Positions 25,913-34,670 of a DNA stretch of 57,155 bases are shown here, piece after piece. How positions within the stretch are numbered: position 1 is the stretch's first letter; the number at the start of each line of letters is the position of its first letter. Below the pieces are notes generated by a model. It ran no database searches and had not been told where the DNA came from. It saw only the letters and a program-made list of their open reading frames with translations. Origin of the DNA: Salinimicrobium profundisediminis (lineage in GTDB: Bacteria; Bacteroidota; Bacteroidia; Flavobacteriales; Flavobacteriaceae); NCBI RefSeq assembly GCF_026241755.1, contig NZ_JAPJDA010000025.1, positions 1 to 57,155 of the forward strand. Reading direction: 5' to 3'. The position numbers and the translations under genes are program-made.

Positions 25913-26275
25913 ATGATCTCATATCAAAGTAAAAACGAAATTCAGAATCAGGTGCTCAACCTATTGCCGCACCAGATTGAAGAGTGCAGGGAATGCGATA
26001 AACTTCCTGCTTCTCTTGAAGAACTTATTAAACACAACTACCAGGCTGCTTTTGTTTGCTATGACAAAAAGACGAACAGCATTGAAGTAGGCGTGGAAAA
26101 TGAAGAAGAAAATTCACCTTATCCTGAAATTAAAGTTCACAAGATCCCGCTTGCAAAAGCTGTGGCAAGTCTTCGAAAGAGCTTTAAAAATAGTGATGCC
26201 GACCTTAAATTCTACGGAAGAATTTTGGCCGGATACGGCTCCTCTTCAAAAGTTGAAGATGTAGTGCTGGTATAA
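25913..26275 (+). CDS. Uncharacterised small soluble protein (120 aa)
   Basis: A 120-residue acidic to neutral protein with no signal peptide or membrane helix. Distinctive stretches are HQIEECRECDKLPASLEELI, with a CREC pair, and the C-terminal LKFYGRILAGYGSSSKVEDV. I do not recognise the family. It has its own promoter, a good ribosome-binding site and a strong terminator, so it is a real single-gene transcript. Function unknown. Confidence 0.8.
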   Translation: MISYQSKNEIQNQVLNLLPHQIEECRECDKLPASLEELIKHNYQAAFVCYDKKTNSIEVGVENEEENSPYPEIKVHKIPLAKAVASLRKSFKNSDADLKFYGRILAGYGSSSKVEDVVLV

Positions 26276-26295
26276 CAGCCTAAAGGGTCTAAAAT

Positions 26296-26332
26296 AAAGC
26301 CTTCCGGAATTAATTTTCGGGAGGCTTTTTTT
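26296..26332 (+). terminator. Intrinsic terminator after the 120-aa gene
   Basis: Inverted repeat AAAGCCTTCCGG / TCGGGAGGCTTT (one G:U pair) followed by a T tract. Confidence 0.9.
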
Positions 26333-26354
26333 ATGGAAAGACTCTCAAGGCTTT

Positions 26355-26362
26355 TATCTTTG
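26355..26362 (+). promoter_or_regulatory. -7 box for tex
   Basis: TATCTTTG matches TAnnTTTG, 26 bases before the tex start codon. Confidence 0.5.
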
Positions 26363-26387
26363 CCATTTTCCACTACATTTAGCCGCA

Positions 26388-28514
26388 ATGAATCCAGTCA
26401 GTTTTGTTTTAACCCGTACAGGTCTTCCGAAGAAAAGCGTTGAAAACACGCTTCAACTTTTACAAGAAGATGCTACTATTCCTTTTATTTCCCGTTACCG
26501 AAAAGAAATGACGGGTAATTTAGATGAGGTGCAGGTTGCAGAGATCCTGCAATTTAAAGAGGAATATGAGGAACTGGAAAAAAGGAAAAAAGCGGTTTTA
26601 AAATCTATCGCCGAGCAGGAGCTTCTCACTCCGCAACTGGAGTCGAAGATCAAAGCTTCAGGAAATTTGGTAGAGCTTGAAGATCTTTACCTGCCTTTTA
26701 AGAAAAAGCGCAAAACAAGGGCTGATACTGCCCGTGAACTGGGACTTGAACCTTTGGCTAAGATCCTAATGGCCCAAAATTCGGGAGACATAGCAACTTC
26801 AGCCAGGAAATTTGTCACTAAAGATGTTGTTGATGTTGCAGCCGCTTTGCAGGGCGCTAAAGATATTATTGCTGAATGGATCAATGAACACCAGGGAGTT
26901 CGGAACCGGCTTCGGAAGCTTTTTCAGCAGAAAGCCATGATTTCTTCCAAAGTGATCAAAAAGAAATCTGAAGAGGAAGATGCGCAAAAGTTTCAGAATT
27001 ATTTTGAATGGGAAGAAAAGCTGAATCATATTCCTTCTCACCGGCTATTGGCCATTCTTAGGGCAGAAAAGGAAGGTTTTGTACGGGTGAAATTGGAGGT
27101 GGAGCATGAGGAGTCTTACAGGATTGTATCAGGATTTATTCTGAAACCCCAGCGAAATTCCTGTACCCAATATATAGAAGAAGCCATTGATGATGCCCTG
27201 AAGAGGTTGCTTTTTCCGGCACTTTCAAACGAAGCTTTATCGGCTGCAAAAGAGAAAGCTGATACTGAAGCCATAAAGGTCTTTGCCGATAATCTAAGGC
27301 AGTTGCTGCTGGCACCGCCTTTGGGCAGCAAACGGATACTGGCGCTTGATCCCGGTTTTAAATCGGGTTGTAAGCTGGTGTGCCTTGATGAGAAGGGTGA
27401 TTTGCAACACAATGAAACTATTTTTCCGCATGCACCGCAAAGAGAAACTGCCCTGGCTTCAAAAAAGGTAAAATCCCTGGTCAATGCTTATAACATTGAA
27501 GCCATAGCGATTGGGAATGGTACGGCTTCGCGCGAAACCGAATTTTTTATTAAAAATATCCGGTTTGACAGGGATGTGCAGGTTTTTGTAGTGAACGAGG
27601 CCGGCGCTTCGGTGTATTCGGCTTCGAAAATTGCGAGGGCCGAATTTCCGAATTTTGATGTTACCGTGCGTGGCGCCGTCTCCATTGGCCGTCGTTTGGC
27701 CGATCCTTTGGCCGAGCTGGTAAAGATCGATGCCAAATCTATCGGAGTGGGGCAGTACCAGCACGATGTTGATCAAACAAAGCTAAAAAATGAACTTGAT
27801 CGCGTAGTGGAGAGTTGTGTAAACGCTATAGGTGTGAACCTGAACAGTGCAAGTGCGCCGTTGCTAAGTTATGTTTCGGGCATTGGCGCGTCTTTGGCCG
27901 AAAACATCATTACTTACCGAAGGGAAAAAGGCGAGTTTTCTTCCCGAAAAGACCTGCTGAAGGTGCCACGCCTTGGCGCAAGGGCTTTTGAACAGGCAGC
28001 AGGGTTCCTGAAGGTGCCTGGCTCTAAAAATCCGCTCGATAATTCGGCCGTGCATCCTGAAAGTTACTCCATAGTAGAGAAAATGGCTGCAGATCTTAAA
28101 GTTGAGATAGAAGAACTAATTGGGAATAAAAAACTCATTTCAGAAATTACTCCTGAAAATTACATTTTTGACACTGTAGGTTTGCCTACTATTAAAGACA
28201 TTCTGCGCGAGCTGGAAAAACCGGGAGTAGATCCACGGAAGTCGGCAAAAGTGTTTGAATTTGATCCTAACGTGAAGAGCATTAGCGACCTCAAACCCGG
28301 ATTAAAACTACCGGGAATTGTCAACAATATCACCAACTTTGGTTGTTTTGTTGATATCGGGATCAAGGAAAGCGGACTCGTGCATATCTCCAAACTAAAA
28401 AACGAGTTTGTGAGTGACGTAAATTCTGTTGTAAAGTTGCACCAACACGTACAGGTAACCGTGATGGAGGTAGATGAGGCGAGAAAACGTATCCAGCTGT
28501 CGATGATCGACTAA
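26388..28514 (+). CDS. tex: Tex-family RNA-binding transcription accessory protein
   Basis: A 708-residue protein with the Tex order: an N-terminal helical region (FISRYRKEMTGNLDEVQ), a YqgF-like RNase-H fold (ILALDPGFKSGCKLVCLDE), helix-hairpin-helix segments (SGIGASLAENIITYRREKGE), and a C-terminal S1 RNA-binding domain (IVNNITNFGCFVDIGIKESG). Tex binds RNA and affects transcription of stress and virulence genes in other bacteria. Length is slightly below the usual 720-780. Single gene. Confidence 0.95.
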   Translation: MNPVSFVLTRTGLPKKSVENTLQLLQEDATIPFISRYRKEMTGNLDEVQVAEILQFKEEYEELEKRKKAVLKSIAEQELLTPQLESKIKASGNLVELEDLYLPFKKKRKTRADTARELGLEPLAKILMAQNSGDIATSARKFVTKDVVDVAAALQGAKDIIAEWINEHQGVRNRLRKLFQQKAMISSKVIKKKSEEEDAQKFQNYFEWEEKLNHIPSHRLLAILRAEKEGFVRVKLEVEHEESYRIVSGFILKPQRNSCTQYIEEAIDDALKRLLFPALSNEALSAAKEKADTEAIKVFADNLRQLLLAPPLGSKRILALDPGFKSGCKLVCLDEKGDLQHNETIFPHAPQRETALASKKVKSLVNAYNIEAIAIGNGTASRETEFFIKNIRFDRDVQVFVVNEAGASVYSASKIARAEFPNFDVTVRGAVSIGRRLADPLAELVKIDAKSIGVGQYQHDVDQTKLKNELDRVVESCVNAIGVNLNSASAPLLSYVSGIGASLAENIITYRREKGEFSSRKDLLKVPRLGARAFEQAAGFLKVPGSKNPLDNSAVHPESYSIVEKMAADLKVEIEELIGNKKLISEITPENYIFDTVGLPTIKDILRELEKPGVDPRKSAKVFEFDPNVKSISDLKPGLKLPGIVNNITNFGCFVDIGIKESGLVHISKLKNEFVSDVNSVVKLHQHVQVTVMEVDEARKRIQLSMID

Positions 28515-28702
28515 TTGAAGTTAGGACTCATCGAAGGTAGATTTTAGAAGTAAGAAAAAAAGGTTAGATTTTAGAAGTACAAAGGTAGAACTGGGAAAGT
28601 ACCAATTTCCAGTCAAATTCCAAATCTCTAAGATAGCCTTGGAATGGCAGCCGGAATGAATTTTCCGCAGAAAGAGTCAGGTTTTTTGCCCTTTTTGGCA
28701 CC
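28515..28702. other. Convergent gap between tex and the CNNM gene
   Basis: A short gap with two direct copies of a TAGATTTTAGAAGTA motif (near 28536 and 28566) and no obvious terminator hairpin. Confidence 0.4.
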
Positions 28703-29770
28703 TTATTCAGTAGATTTTTTGGGATCCTGTCGCAGGAGCTGGTATTTTTTCTGCCTTGCTTTCCAACGCTCCATCGCGTACTGCTGCATGTCTTCTACCC
28801 GGTCTTTTTCGTCTACAATTTCAAAACCTAGTAAGGTTTCAATAATATCTTCAAGAGTAACTATACCATCAATACCGCCATATTCATCAACTACAAGAGA
28901 GATCTGTTCTTTTTTGTGAAGCAATTCTTCCCATACACTAAAGAGGGTGTCTGTTTCAGCAAAAGTTGAAATAGTTCTTCTAATATCCTTAAGTTTCAGG
29001 TGGAATTGATCTTCGGCCAGCTTTTCAAAAACCATTTCCCTAAAGACATAGCCGGTGACATTTTCTCTACTCTCACTGTAAACCGGGATTCGGGAGAAGT
29101 GGAGAAATTCCTTATTGACCAGAAATTCCTGCAGGGTCATCTCTTCATTGGCCAGTACTACTACGATTCGGGGTGTCATGATCTCTGAAATCCGTATGGT
29201 TTTAAGTCGGATAAGGTTTTGAATGATCTTATTTTCTTTATCGGCAAAAATCCCTTCTTCGGTTCCAATAGAAGCTAAAGCCGAAATTTCTTCACGGCTG
29301 GTGGTTAGTTCCTTTTCTTTTCGGGATAAAAACCTGGTAAGAAAGAGAGACATGATCACCAAAGGATAAGTAATCACTATCATGAGCCTGATTACTTTAG
29401 TGGTAATACCCATTAATTCTTTGCTGAAGTTGGCACCCAGTGTTTTAGGAATGATTTCGGTCAAGATGAGGATAAGAATGGTCAATACAGCAGAAACAAT
29501 CCCAAAGTAGGCTTCGCCGAATACAACTGTGGCTTGGGCACCCACGCCGGCGGCACCAACGGTGTGCGCTACCGTGTTGAGTGAGAGTATTGCCGAAAGT
29601 GGCCGGTCTACATCTTCTTTTAATGAGAGGAAATTTTTGGCAGTTCTACTGCCCATTTCTATTTTGGCCTTTACATAAGAGACCGGAGTAGACAGCAATG
29701 CTGCCTCTGCAATAGAACATATAAAAGAGGTGAAAAGGGCAATAAAAAGGTAAGTCAATAGGAGTCCCAT
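28703..29770 (-). CDS. CNNM/CorC-like integral membrane protein with CBS domains
   Basis: A 355-residue protein. Residues about 1-180 are a DUF21/CNNM membrane domain with several helices (FTSFICSIAEAALLSTPVSY). Residues about 195-330 are a CBS pair (IMTPRIVVVLANEEMTLQEF; ISLVVDEYGGIDGIVTLEDI). The DEYGGIDGIVTLEDI motif is characteristic. Such proteins are linked to magnesium or cobalt efflux. The usual C-terminal CorC_HlyC domain is missing, as in the shorter members. A promoter-like box lies about 280 bp upstream. Confidence 0.9.
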   Translation of the reverse strand: MGLLLTYLFIALFTSFICSIAEAALLSTPVSYVKAKIEMGSRTAKNFLSLKEDVDRPLSAILSLNTVAHTVGAAGVGAQATVVFGEAYFGIVSAVLTILILILTEIIPKTLGANFSKELMGITTKVIRLMIVITYPLVIMSLFLTRFLSRKEKELTTSREEISALASIGTEEGIFADKENKIIQNLIRLKTIRISEIMTPRIVVVLANEEMTLQEFLVNKEFLHFSRIPVYSESRENVTGYVFREMVFEKLAEDQFHLKLKDIRRTISTFAETDTLFSVWEELLHKKEQISLVVDEYGGIDGIVTLEDIIETLLGFEIVDEKDRVEDMQQYAMERWKARQKKYQLLRQDPKKSTE

Positions 29771-29820
29771 AACTATAAGTGGTAAATTATAAAGTGATTA
29801 TGCAGAATAACCTGAACTCT

Positions 29821-30015
29821 TTAAAGATAAAAGAGAACAATCAGGAAATTTAAAGTCAAAAAGAATGAAATAAGAAGAAGGGCAAAGACGGGAAAGTCCT
29901 TTAAAACTCGTATCGCAATTATCGGGGTCAGGGTCCATATGATAATAATTTCAGTAAGCTTCTGAAGATCATCAGGGTTTTGGAGCAGGGGTTTAAAAAT
30001 TTTAGGTGCCTGCTG
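29821..30015 (-). pseudogene. Open frame without start codon; possible gene remnant or leader
   Basis: A 64-codon open stretch between a promoter-like box and the CNNM gene reads like protein (PKIFKPLLQNPDDLQKLTEI, then a hydrophobic ending LLLISFFLTLNFLIVLFYL) but has no ATG, GTG or TTG at a sensible place. Directly upstream, a second frame reads LSLVDSERIAAGT before a stop. Joining the two frames would give one small membrane protein, so a frameshifted remnant is possible. The rest of 29771-30154 shows nothing else recognisable. Confidence 0.25.
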
Positions 30016-30045
30016 CTATTCTTTCAGAATCTACTAAACTGAGTG

Positions 30046-30053
30046 CAAAGATA
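30046..30053 (-). promoter_or_regulatory. -7 box upstream of the CNNM gene
   Basis: TATCTTTG on the minus strand, an exact TAnnTTTG. It is about 276 bases upstream of the CNNM start and would give a long leader that contains the startless open frame. Confidence 0.35.
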
Positions 30054-30154
30054 CGAAGAATTTCATATTCGGAATAAAAATTCTTCAGGAAGGGAATGGG
30101 TAGCATAAAAATGAAGAAGAACTCGAAAAATGAAAGCTGCCGTTGCCAGGTTTG

Positions 30155-31111
30155 CTAATTCCCTACAATGTTTTGCATGATCATTTTGGCGTGAACCCTC
30201 GAATTTTCTATAAACCACTTATGAGTTTCGGTGCCGCCACAAATTACTCCGGCGAGGTAGATGCCTTTTACGTTAGACTCCATGGTTTCAGAATTGTACT
30301 GCGGAATTTTTTTACCGTCCTGGGAGAGATCGATCCCGATATTTTTTAAAAATTCGAAATTTGGACGGTAACCGGTGAGCAGGAGTACCCAGTCATTTTC
30401 CAGTACCTGTTCCCCATCTTTGGAAGTGATAACAACTTCAGATTCTCTGATCTCTTTAATTTCAGCATTAAAAACAGCTTTTATGCTGCCTTCATCGATG
30501 CGGTTGTCTATATCGGGTTTGACCCAGTATTTTACACGTTCCCCAATGGCAGGGCCTCTAACCACCATAGTTACATCTCCACCTTTACGGTAGATCTCGA
30601 GTGCGGCATCGACAGCCGAATTACTGGCGCCTACCACGATTGCCTTTTGAGTGGCGTAAAAGTGAGGGTCGCCGTAATAATGCGCAACTTTTGGGAGATC
30701 TTCCCCGGGAATATTCAGGTAGTTTGGAATGTCGTAAAAACCTGTCGCAATAATGACATTTTTGGAGCGGTAGCTTGCCTTAGAAGTGGTGATCTTATGC
30801 AGGTTATCTTTAGTTTCTATTTTTTCTACCCTCTCAAAAAGGTTAATTTTAAGATGGTTTGAAGTTACAATTCTTCGGTAGTACTCGAGAGCTTCCTGCT
30901 TGTGGGGCTTTGGATTGGTACTAATAAAAGGGATTTCATCCAGTTCAAGCTTTTCAGAAGTTGAAAAGAAGGTCATGTTAGACGGGTAATTGTAGAGGGA
31001 ATTCACCAGGGTTCCCTTCTCTAAAATGAGATAGGAGAGACCATTCTTTTTTGCCTCCAGGGCACAGGCTATCCCAATAGGCCCTCCACCAACTATGATC
31101 ACATCAAACAT
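30155..31111 (-). CDS. ypdA: YpdA-family bacillithiol disulfide reductase (putative)
   Basis: A 318-residue FAD/NADPH oxidoreductase with GGGPIGIACALEAKKNGLSY near the N-terminus and a second nucleotide-binding motif VVGASNSAVDAALEIYRKGG. It matches YpdA, which reduces oxidised bacillithiol in Firmicutes; many Bacteroidota also make bacillithiol. The ATG at 31111 is chosen because AGAGGAAAAC sits directly before it, while a longer frame would need a TTG inside rpe. It follows rpe by 10 bp and is probably co-transcribed with it. Confidence 0.85.
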   Translation of the reverse strand: MFDVIIVGGGPIGIACALEAKKNGLSYLILEKGTLVNSLYNYPSNMTFFSTSEKLELDEIPFISTNPKPHKQEALEYYRRIVTSNHLKINLFERVEKIETKDNLHKITTSKASYRSKNVIIATGFYDIPNYLNIPGEDLPKVAHYYGDPHFYATQKAIVVGASNSAVDAALEIYRKGGDVTMVVRGPAIGERVKYWVKPDIDNRIDEGSIKAVFNAEIKEIRESEVVITSKDGEQVLENDWVLLLTGYRPNFEFLKNIGIDLSQDGKKIPQYNSETMESNVKGIYLAGVICGGTETHKWFIENSRVHAKMIMQNIVGN

Positions 31112-31121
31112 GTTTTCCTCT

Positions 31122-31784
31122 TTATTTATTGACAAGATCTTTTAGCTCTTTAATGGTTCGTGTAGGATCTTCGGCTTTAAAAACAAAACTACCAGCGACT
31201 AAAACATCTGCACCGGCTTCAATGAGTTGGGCTGCATTTTTATCTGTGACGCCACCGTCTATCTCAATGAGCGTAGAAGCACCGTTACGTTCAATGATTT
31301 CTTTTAGTTGCTTTATCTTTTTGTAAGTGTTCTCAATAAAGCTTTGCCCGCCAAAACCTGGGTTTACACTCATCATACAAACCAAGTCAATATCTCCAAT
31401 CACATCTTCCAATAGTTGTACCGGCGTGTGTGGATTAAGTGCTACACCTGCTTTCATACCTTCAGCTTTAATAGCCTGTAAGGTTCTGTGCAGATGGGTG
31501 CAGGCTTCGTAATGCACCGAAAGATTATTGGCTCCCAGCGCAGCAAATTCCTTGATGTACCTGTCTGGATCAACGATCATAAGGTGCACGTCAATAACCT
31601 TTTTTGCGTGTTTGTTAATGGCTTCCAGTACGGGCATGCCATAAGAGATATTCGGAACAAATACTCCGTCCATAATATCGATGTGAAACCAGTCGGCTTC
31701 ACTCTTGTTGACCATTTCTATGTCGCGCTGCAGGTTTCCAAAATCGGCAGCCAGAAGGGAGGGAGCTATAAGTCTGTCTTTCAT
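31122..31784 (-). CDS. rpe: Ribulose-phosphate 3-epimerase
   Basis: A 220-residue TIM-barrel enzyme from the ATG at 31784 (MKDRLIAPSLLAADFGNLQR). The metal and catalytic blocks are intact: WFHIDIMDGVFVPN, DVHLMI, MSVNPGFGGQSF and LIEIDGGV. It interconverts ribulose 5-phosphate and xylulose 5-phosphate in the pentose phosphate pathway. Length is normal. A TACTTTTG box on the minus strand at 31803-31810 is its likely promoter. Confidence 0.95.
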   Translation of the reverse strand: MKDRLIAPSLLAADFGNLQRDIEMVNKSEADWFHIDIMDGVFVPNISYGMPVLEAINKHAKKVIDVHLMIVDPDRYIKEFAALGANNLSVHYEACTHLHRTLQAIKAEGMKAGVALNPHTPVQLLEDVIGDIDLVCMMSVNPGFGGQSFIENTYKKIKQLKEIIERNGASTLIEIDGGVTDKNAAQLIEAGADVLVAGSFVFKAEDPTRTIKELKDLVNK

Positions 31785-31802
31785 GTTGGTGTTGTTGTGC
31801 TG

Positions 31803-31810
31803 CAAAAGTA
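31803..31810 (-). promoter_or_regulatory. -7 box for rpe-ypdA
   Basis: TACTTTTG on the minus strand, an exact TAnnTTTG, 19 bases before the rpe start. Confidence 0.5.
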
Positions 31811-31850
31811 ACAAGAATTATACTAAAAGCCTTAGCTGAGGGAAGGGGAA

Positions 31851-31878
31851 TTGCTGTATCAGGATTTTTGTATCTTTA
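31851..31878 (+). promoter_or_regulatory. Promoter of the 42-aa membrane protein
   Basis: TTG (31851-31853), 17 bases, TATCTTTA (31871-31878). One mismatch from TTG-N17-TAnnTTTG, 28 bases before the start codon. Confidence 0.5.
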
Positions 31879-31905
31879 AGTGACTAACAACCTAAAAAAG
31901 CATTT

Positions 31906-32034
31906 ATGGAAGTAGAAGAAAGAAGTGGAAAAAGGAATTATGGTAAAATGGGCTGTTTTATTGCTGTGATCCTTCTGGTCATTGTCATTATTCTTATAGC
32001 TACGGGAGTGATCAACTTTAGCTGGGAACAGTAG
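31906..32034 (+). CDS. Small single-helix membrane protein (42 aa)
   Basis: A 43-codon frame reads MEVEERSGKRNYGKMGCFIA, then a hydrophobic helix (VILLVIVIILIATGVINF) and a short tail SWEQ. A charged head with a single helix, a promoter at the right distance, and a gap that fits exactly between rpe and the BLUF gene support a real small gene. No family is recognised. Confidence 0.6.
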   Translation: MEVEERSGKRNYGKMGCFIAVILLVIVIILIATGVINFSWEQ

Positions 32035-32040
32035 AATTTC

Positions 32041-32439
32041 CTAAGAAAAATTCTCCAGCACATAGTTTACTGAATTTCGGATTGAGGGGTCGAGTTTTTC
32101 TACATGAGATTTGTAATAATCTAATTCTTCCCTGTTGTAAGCGGCATCCAGGCTTAAAAACAAGTTCTCATAAGTATCAAATTTTTGACCTTCAATTTCT
32201 TTTTTGAAAATAGGAATGAGGTTATAATGCCTTTTATCTTGTTGTATCTTCTCAAAAAGGTCTGTCACCATTGTTTTTTCCCCTTCTAAAACCTGAAAGA
32301 AGTTGCCATTTGAGTATAATAAGATACCGGTGATCTTAACCTGATTATTATTGGAGCTGGTTAATTTAAGGAGGTTCTCAATTTCATTTTCAGAAATTCC
32401 TGAAGCTACGGTGCTTACGTAGCTTATTGCATAATTCAT
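32041..32439 (-). CDS. BLUF-domain blue-light sensor (single domain)
   Basis: A 132-residue protein from the ATG at 32439 (MNYAISYVSTVASG). The BLUF fold is recognisable: the flavin-facing Tyr in ISYVS, the NNNQVKITGILLYSNGNFFQ segment with the Asn and Gln that hydrogen-bond the flavin, and the following VLEGEK. BLUF domains sense blue light through FAD. There is no output domain, so it must act through a partner protein. The Trp common in the C-terminal FxxW motif is replaced (FDTYEN). An upstream extension of this frame looks non-coding. Confidence 0.88.
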   Translation of the reverse strand: MNYAISYVSTVASGISENEIENLLKLTSSNNNQVKITGILLYSNGNFFQVLEGEKTMVTDLFEKIQQDKRHYNLIPIFKKEIEGQKFDTYENLFLSLDAAYNREELDYYKSHVEKLDPSIRNSVNYVLENFS

Positions 32440-32529
32440 GATTATATTTTTGGGCTGCCAAAAATAATAAAAATGAGAAGATAACCAAACAAGTAGTTGA
32501 TGCTTAACTTCTTGTCTAAATATTTCTCT

Positions 32530-32546
32530 TAAAAATGCCATATTTG
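32530..32546. repeat. AAAAATG palindrome, degraded copy
   Basis: TAAAAATGCCATATTTG, two mismatches from the exact motif, followed by ACAC like other copies. Confidence 0.4.
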
Positions 32547-32552
32547 ACACTT

Positions 32553-32591
32553 TTATAAAAAGGTGAACCCGGAGTAATCAGCTCCGGGTTC
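32553..32591 (-). terminator. Terminator after rpoD
   Basis: A perfect inverted repeat (GAACCCGGAG / CTCCGGGTTC) with a 7-base loop. On the minus strand it is followed by ACCTTTTTAT, as expected for rpoD transcription ending here. Confidence 0.85.
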
Positions 32592-32646
32592 TTCATCAAT
32601 CAATCAAAAAACGAACAGTAATCAACTGTTGCTTCTTTACCGGGAA

Positions 32647-33510
32647 TTAACCCAGGTATGTCTTTAATATCTTGCTTCTTGAGGTGTGTTTCAACCTTCT
32701 AATTGCTTTTTCCTTAATTTGTCTTACTCTTTCTCTTGTTAGATCAAAAGTCTCGCCAATTTCTTCAAGAGTCATTGGATGCTGGTCTCCGAGTCCAAAA
32801 TAAAGACGAATAACATCGGCTTCTCTGGGAGTAAGGGTTTCAAGAGCTCTTTCAATTTCTGTACGCAAAGACTCATGTAGGAGTTCTCTATCGGGGTTTG
32901 GAGATTCTCCTGAACGAAGTACATCATAAAGGTTAGAATCTTCTCCCTCTACCAAAGGAGCATCCATAGATACGTGACGCCCGGAATTCTTCATTGATTC
33001 CTTAACATCATTAATAGTCATATCAAGTTCTTTCGCGATCTCTTCGGCACTTGGCGGACGCTCATGTGACTGCTCAAGGAAAGCAAAAGTTTTGTTGATC
33101 TTGTTTATTGAACCAATTTTGTTGAGCGGTAAACGCACAATACGAGACTGCTCTGCAAGAGCCTGCAGAATAGACTGTCTAATCCACCAAACGGCATAGG
33201 ATATGAATTTGAAACCACGGGTTTCATCAAATCGCTTGGCAGCTTTTATTAATCCTAAATTTCCTTCGTTTATAAGGTCGGGAAGGGTTAATCCCTGGTT
33301 TTGATATTGTTTCGCCACAGATACCACAAAACGAAGGTTCGCTTTTGTTAGTTTCTCCAAAGCACGGTCATCACCCGCTTTAATTCGTTGTGCCAACTCC
33401 ACCTCTTCATCTGCGGTGATCAGGTCAACTTTACCAATTTCTTGCAAATACTTATCCAGCGAAGCAGTTTCACGGTTTGTTACCTGCTTCGTAATTTTAA
33501 GTTGTCTCAT
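32647..33510 (-). CDS. rpoD: Primary sigma factor RpoD/SigA (short Bacteroidota form)
   Basis: A 287-residue sigma-70 protein beginning [20 protein letters not shown], as is typical for the Bacteroidota housekeeping sigma factor, which lacks region 1.1. Regions 1.2 ([20 protein letters not shown]), 2 ([28 protein letters not shown]), 3 and 4 ([20 protein letters not shown]) are complete. It recognises TTG/TAnnTTTG promoters such as those in this window. AAGGAG lies 7 bases before the ATG, an unusually strong Shine-Dalgarno for this phylum. Confidence 0.96.
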   Translation of the reverse strand: MRQLKITKQVTNRETASLDKYLQEIGKVDLITADEEVELAQRIKAGDDRALEKLTKANLRFVVSVAKQYQNQGLTLPDLINEGNLGLIKAAKRFDETRGFKFISYAVWWIRQSILQALAEQSRIVRLPLNKIGSINKINKTFAFLEQSHERPPSAEEIAKELDMTINDVKESMKNSGRHVSMDAPLVEGEDSNLYDVLRSGESPNPDRELLHESLRTEIERALETLTPREADVIRLYFGLGDQHPMTLEEIGETFDLTRERVRQIKEKAIRRLKHTSRSKILKTYLG

Positions 33511-33588
33511 CTAACGTCTCCTTGGATTTTAATTATGAATAACTCTTGTATTAGTTATACGTAAGATGGGTTGGAAATGTTACAAGAA

Positions 33589-34659
33589 TTAAAGATAATA
33601 AAAAATTTTTTTCCTTCGACGCCTTTTGACCTGTTTTCCCTGTCGCCAGATCAGGAAGCCTGTAATAGATAAAAAGGGGCCGCTAAGGCCGATAAGGCAG
33701 TACAGAAGCTTAATCCAAATGCCGCCATATTGCCCAAAGTGCAACGGGAGTACGGTACTTAAAATTTTTGTTCCCAGGTTGGCTTCCTGGATTTTTGTGA
33801 CTCCTTTAATTTCTCCGGAAAGATAGTCGGCACTAACATAGTTGAAGAATTCAGAATAAAAGAAAGGGTCATCATCAAAAAAACCATAAATGACGAGGTT
33901 GGCATCAGGGCGAAGCGGAAGCCTGATGTAGGTGGGTTGGAAATCGGGAAGTTCCTGCTGCATTTCTTTTAGTAAACTTGCCACCTGTACTGTAACAGCA
34001 GGAGAATTTGGTGCGGCTGAAGTTTTAAAACCGGCCACAACAACGCTCCACGAAAGTAAAATGCCGGTGATCACCAAAATAAAATTAAGTAGTAAAGCCC
34101 AGGTGCCTACAATGCGGTGCAGGGAAGAATAAAAAGTGCGTTTGTTCTTCGTGAGTACCGGGGTTTTGAAAAATAGTGTTTTAAAGATGCTTTTCCGGTA
34201 GAGGTAAATTCCGCTGATGAGCGAAAATAGGAACAGAATGCCAACAATAAACACAATTGTGCGGCCTATAGGGCCTGCCTGGAGGGAATAGTGAAACTTT
34301 AACAACCAACGGGTAAAAGTGGTGAGTTCGTTGAGCTCTTTGATAACCTCTCCACTGGATGGGTGCACAAAGACAAAAAGTCTTTCGTTAGAATTCCTCA
34401 AATTGAAGATGAGTGCTTCCTGTTCTTCAAAATGAATGAGTCGGGTGTCCCAGCCGGGATAATTTTTCTGAATTGTCGAAATACCGCGGTCAATATGTAA
34501 GCCCGAAAAGTTATCTACTTCAATATATTCCTGCCAGCGGTAATTGTCTATGTCATGCTGAAAAACCAGAATGGCTCCAGATAATCCCATTAAAACTAAA
34601 ACAAATCCGGCAATGAGCCCGGCATAAGAATGGTATTTTAAAACTTTCCTGTTATTCAT
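33589..34659 (-). CDS. PepSY-associated transmembrane protein
   Basis: A 356-residue protein with four transmembrane helices: near residues 13-32 (YAGLIAGFVLVLMGLSGAIL), 130-150, 185-205 and 320-340. The PepSY_TM layout has His-rich helix starts (KYHSYAGL; KFHYSLQAGP; SLHRIVGTW) that could bind heme. Relatives are found beside siderophore receptors as ferric reductases. No receptor is adjacent here, so the role is open. It follows pnp after a long hairpin. Confidence 0.85.
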   Translation of the reverse strand: MNNRKVLKYHSYAGLIAGFVLVLMGLSGAILVFQHDIDNYRWQEYIEVDNFSGLHIDRGISTIQKNYPGWDTRLIHFEEQEALIFNLRNSNERLFVFVHPSSGEVIKELNELTTFTRWLLKFHYSLQAGPIGRTIVFIVGILFLFSLISGIYLYRKSIFKTLFFKTPVLTKNKRTFYSSLHRIVGTWALLLNFILVITGILLSWSVVVAGFKTSAAPNSPAVTVQVASLLKEMQQELPDFQPTYIRLPLRPDANLVIYGFFDDDPFFYSEFFNYVSADYLSGEIKGVTKIQEANLGTKILSTVLPLHFGQYGGIWIKLLYCLIGLSGPFLSITGFLIWRQGKQVKRRRRKKIFYYL

Positions 34660-34670
34660 AAAATAGAGAA

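Noticed and set aside
29880-29960. Small ORF starting MDPDPDNCDTSF on the minus strand
   Set aside because: It has an ATG but an unlikely composition; the alternative frame over the same bases reads much more like protein, though without a start.
32440-32550. 37-residue extension of the BLUF protein
   Set aside because: BLUF domains start at the MNYAISYVS segment; the extension contains a degraded copy of the dispersed palindrome and looks non-coding.
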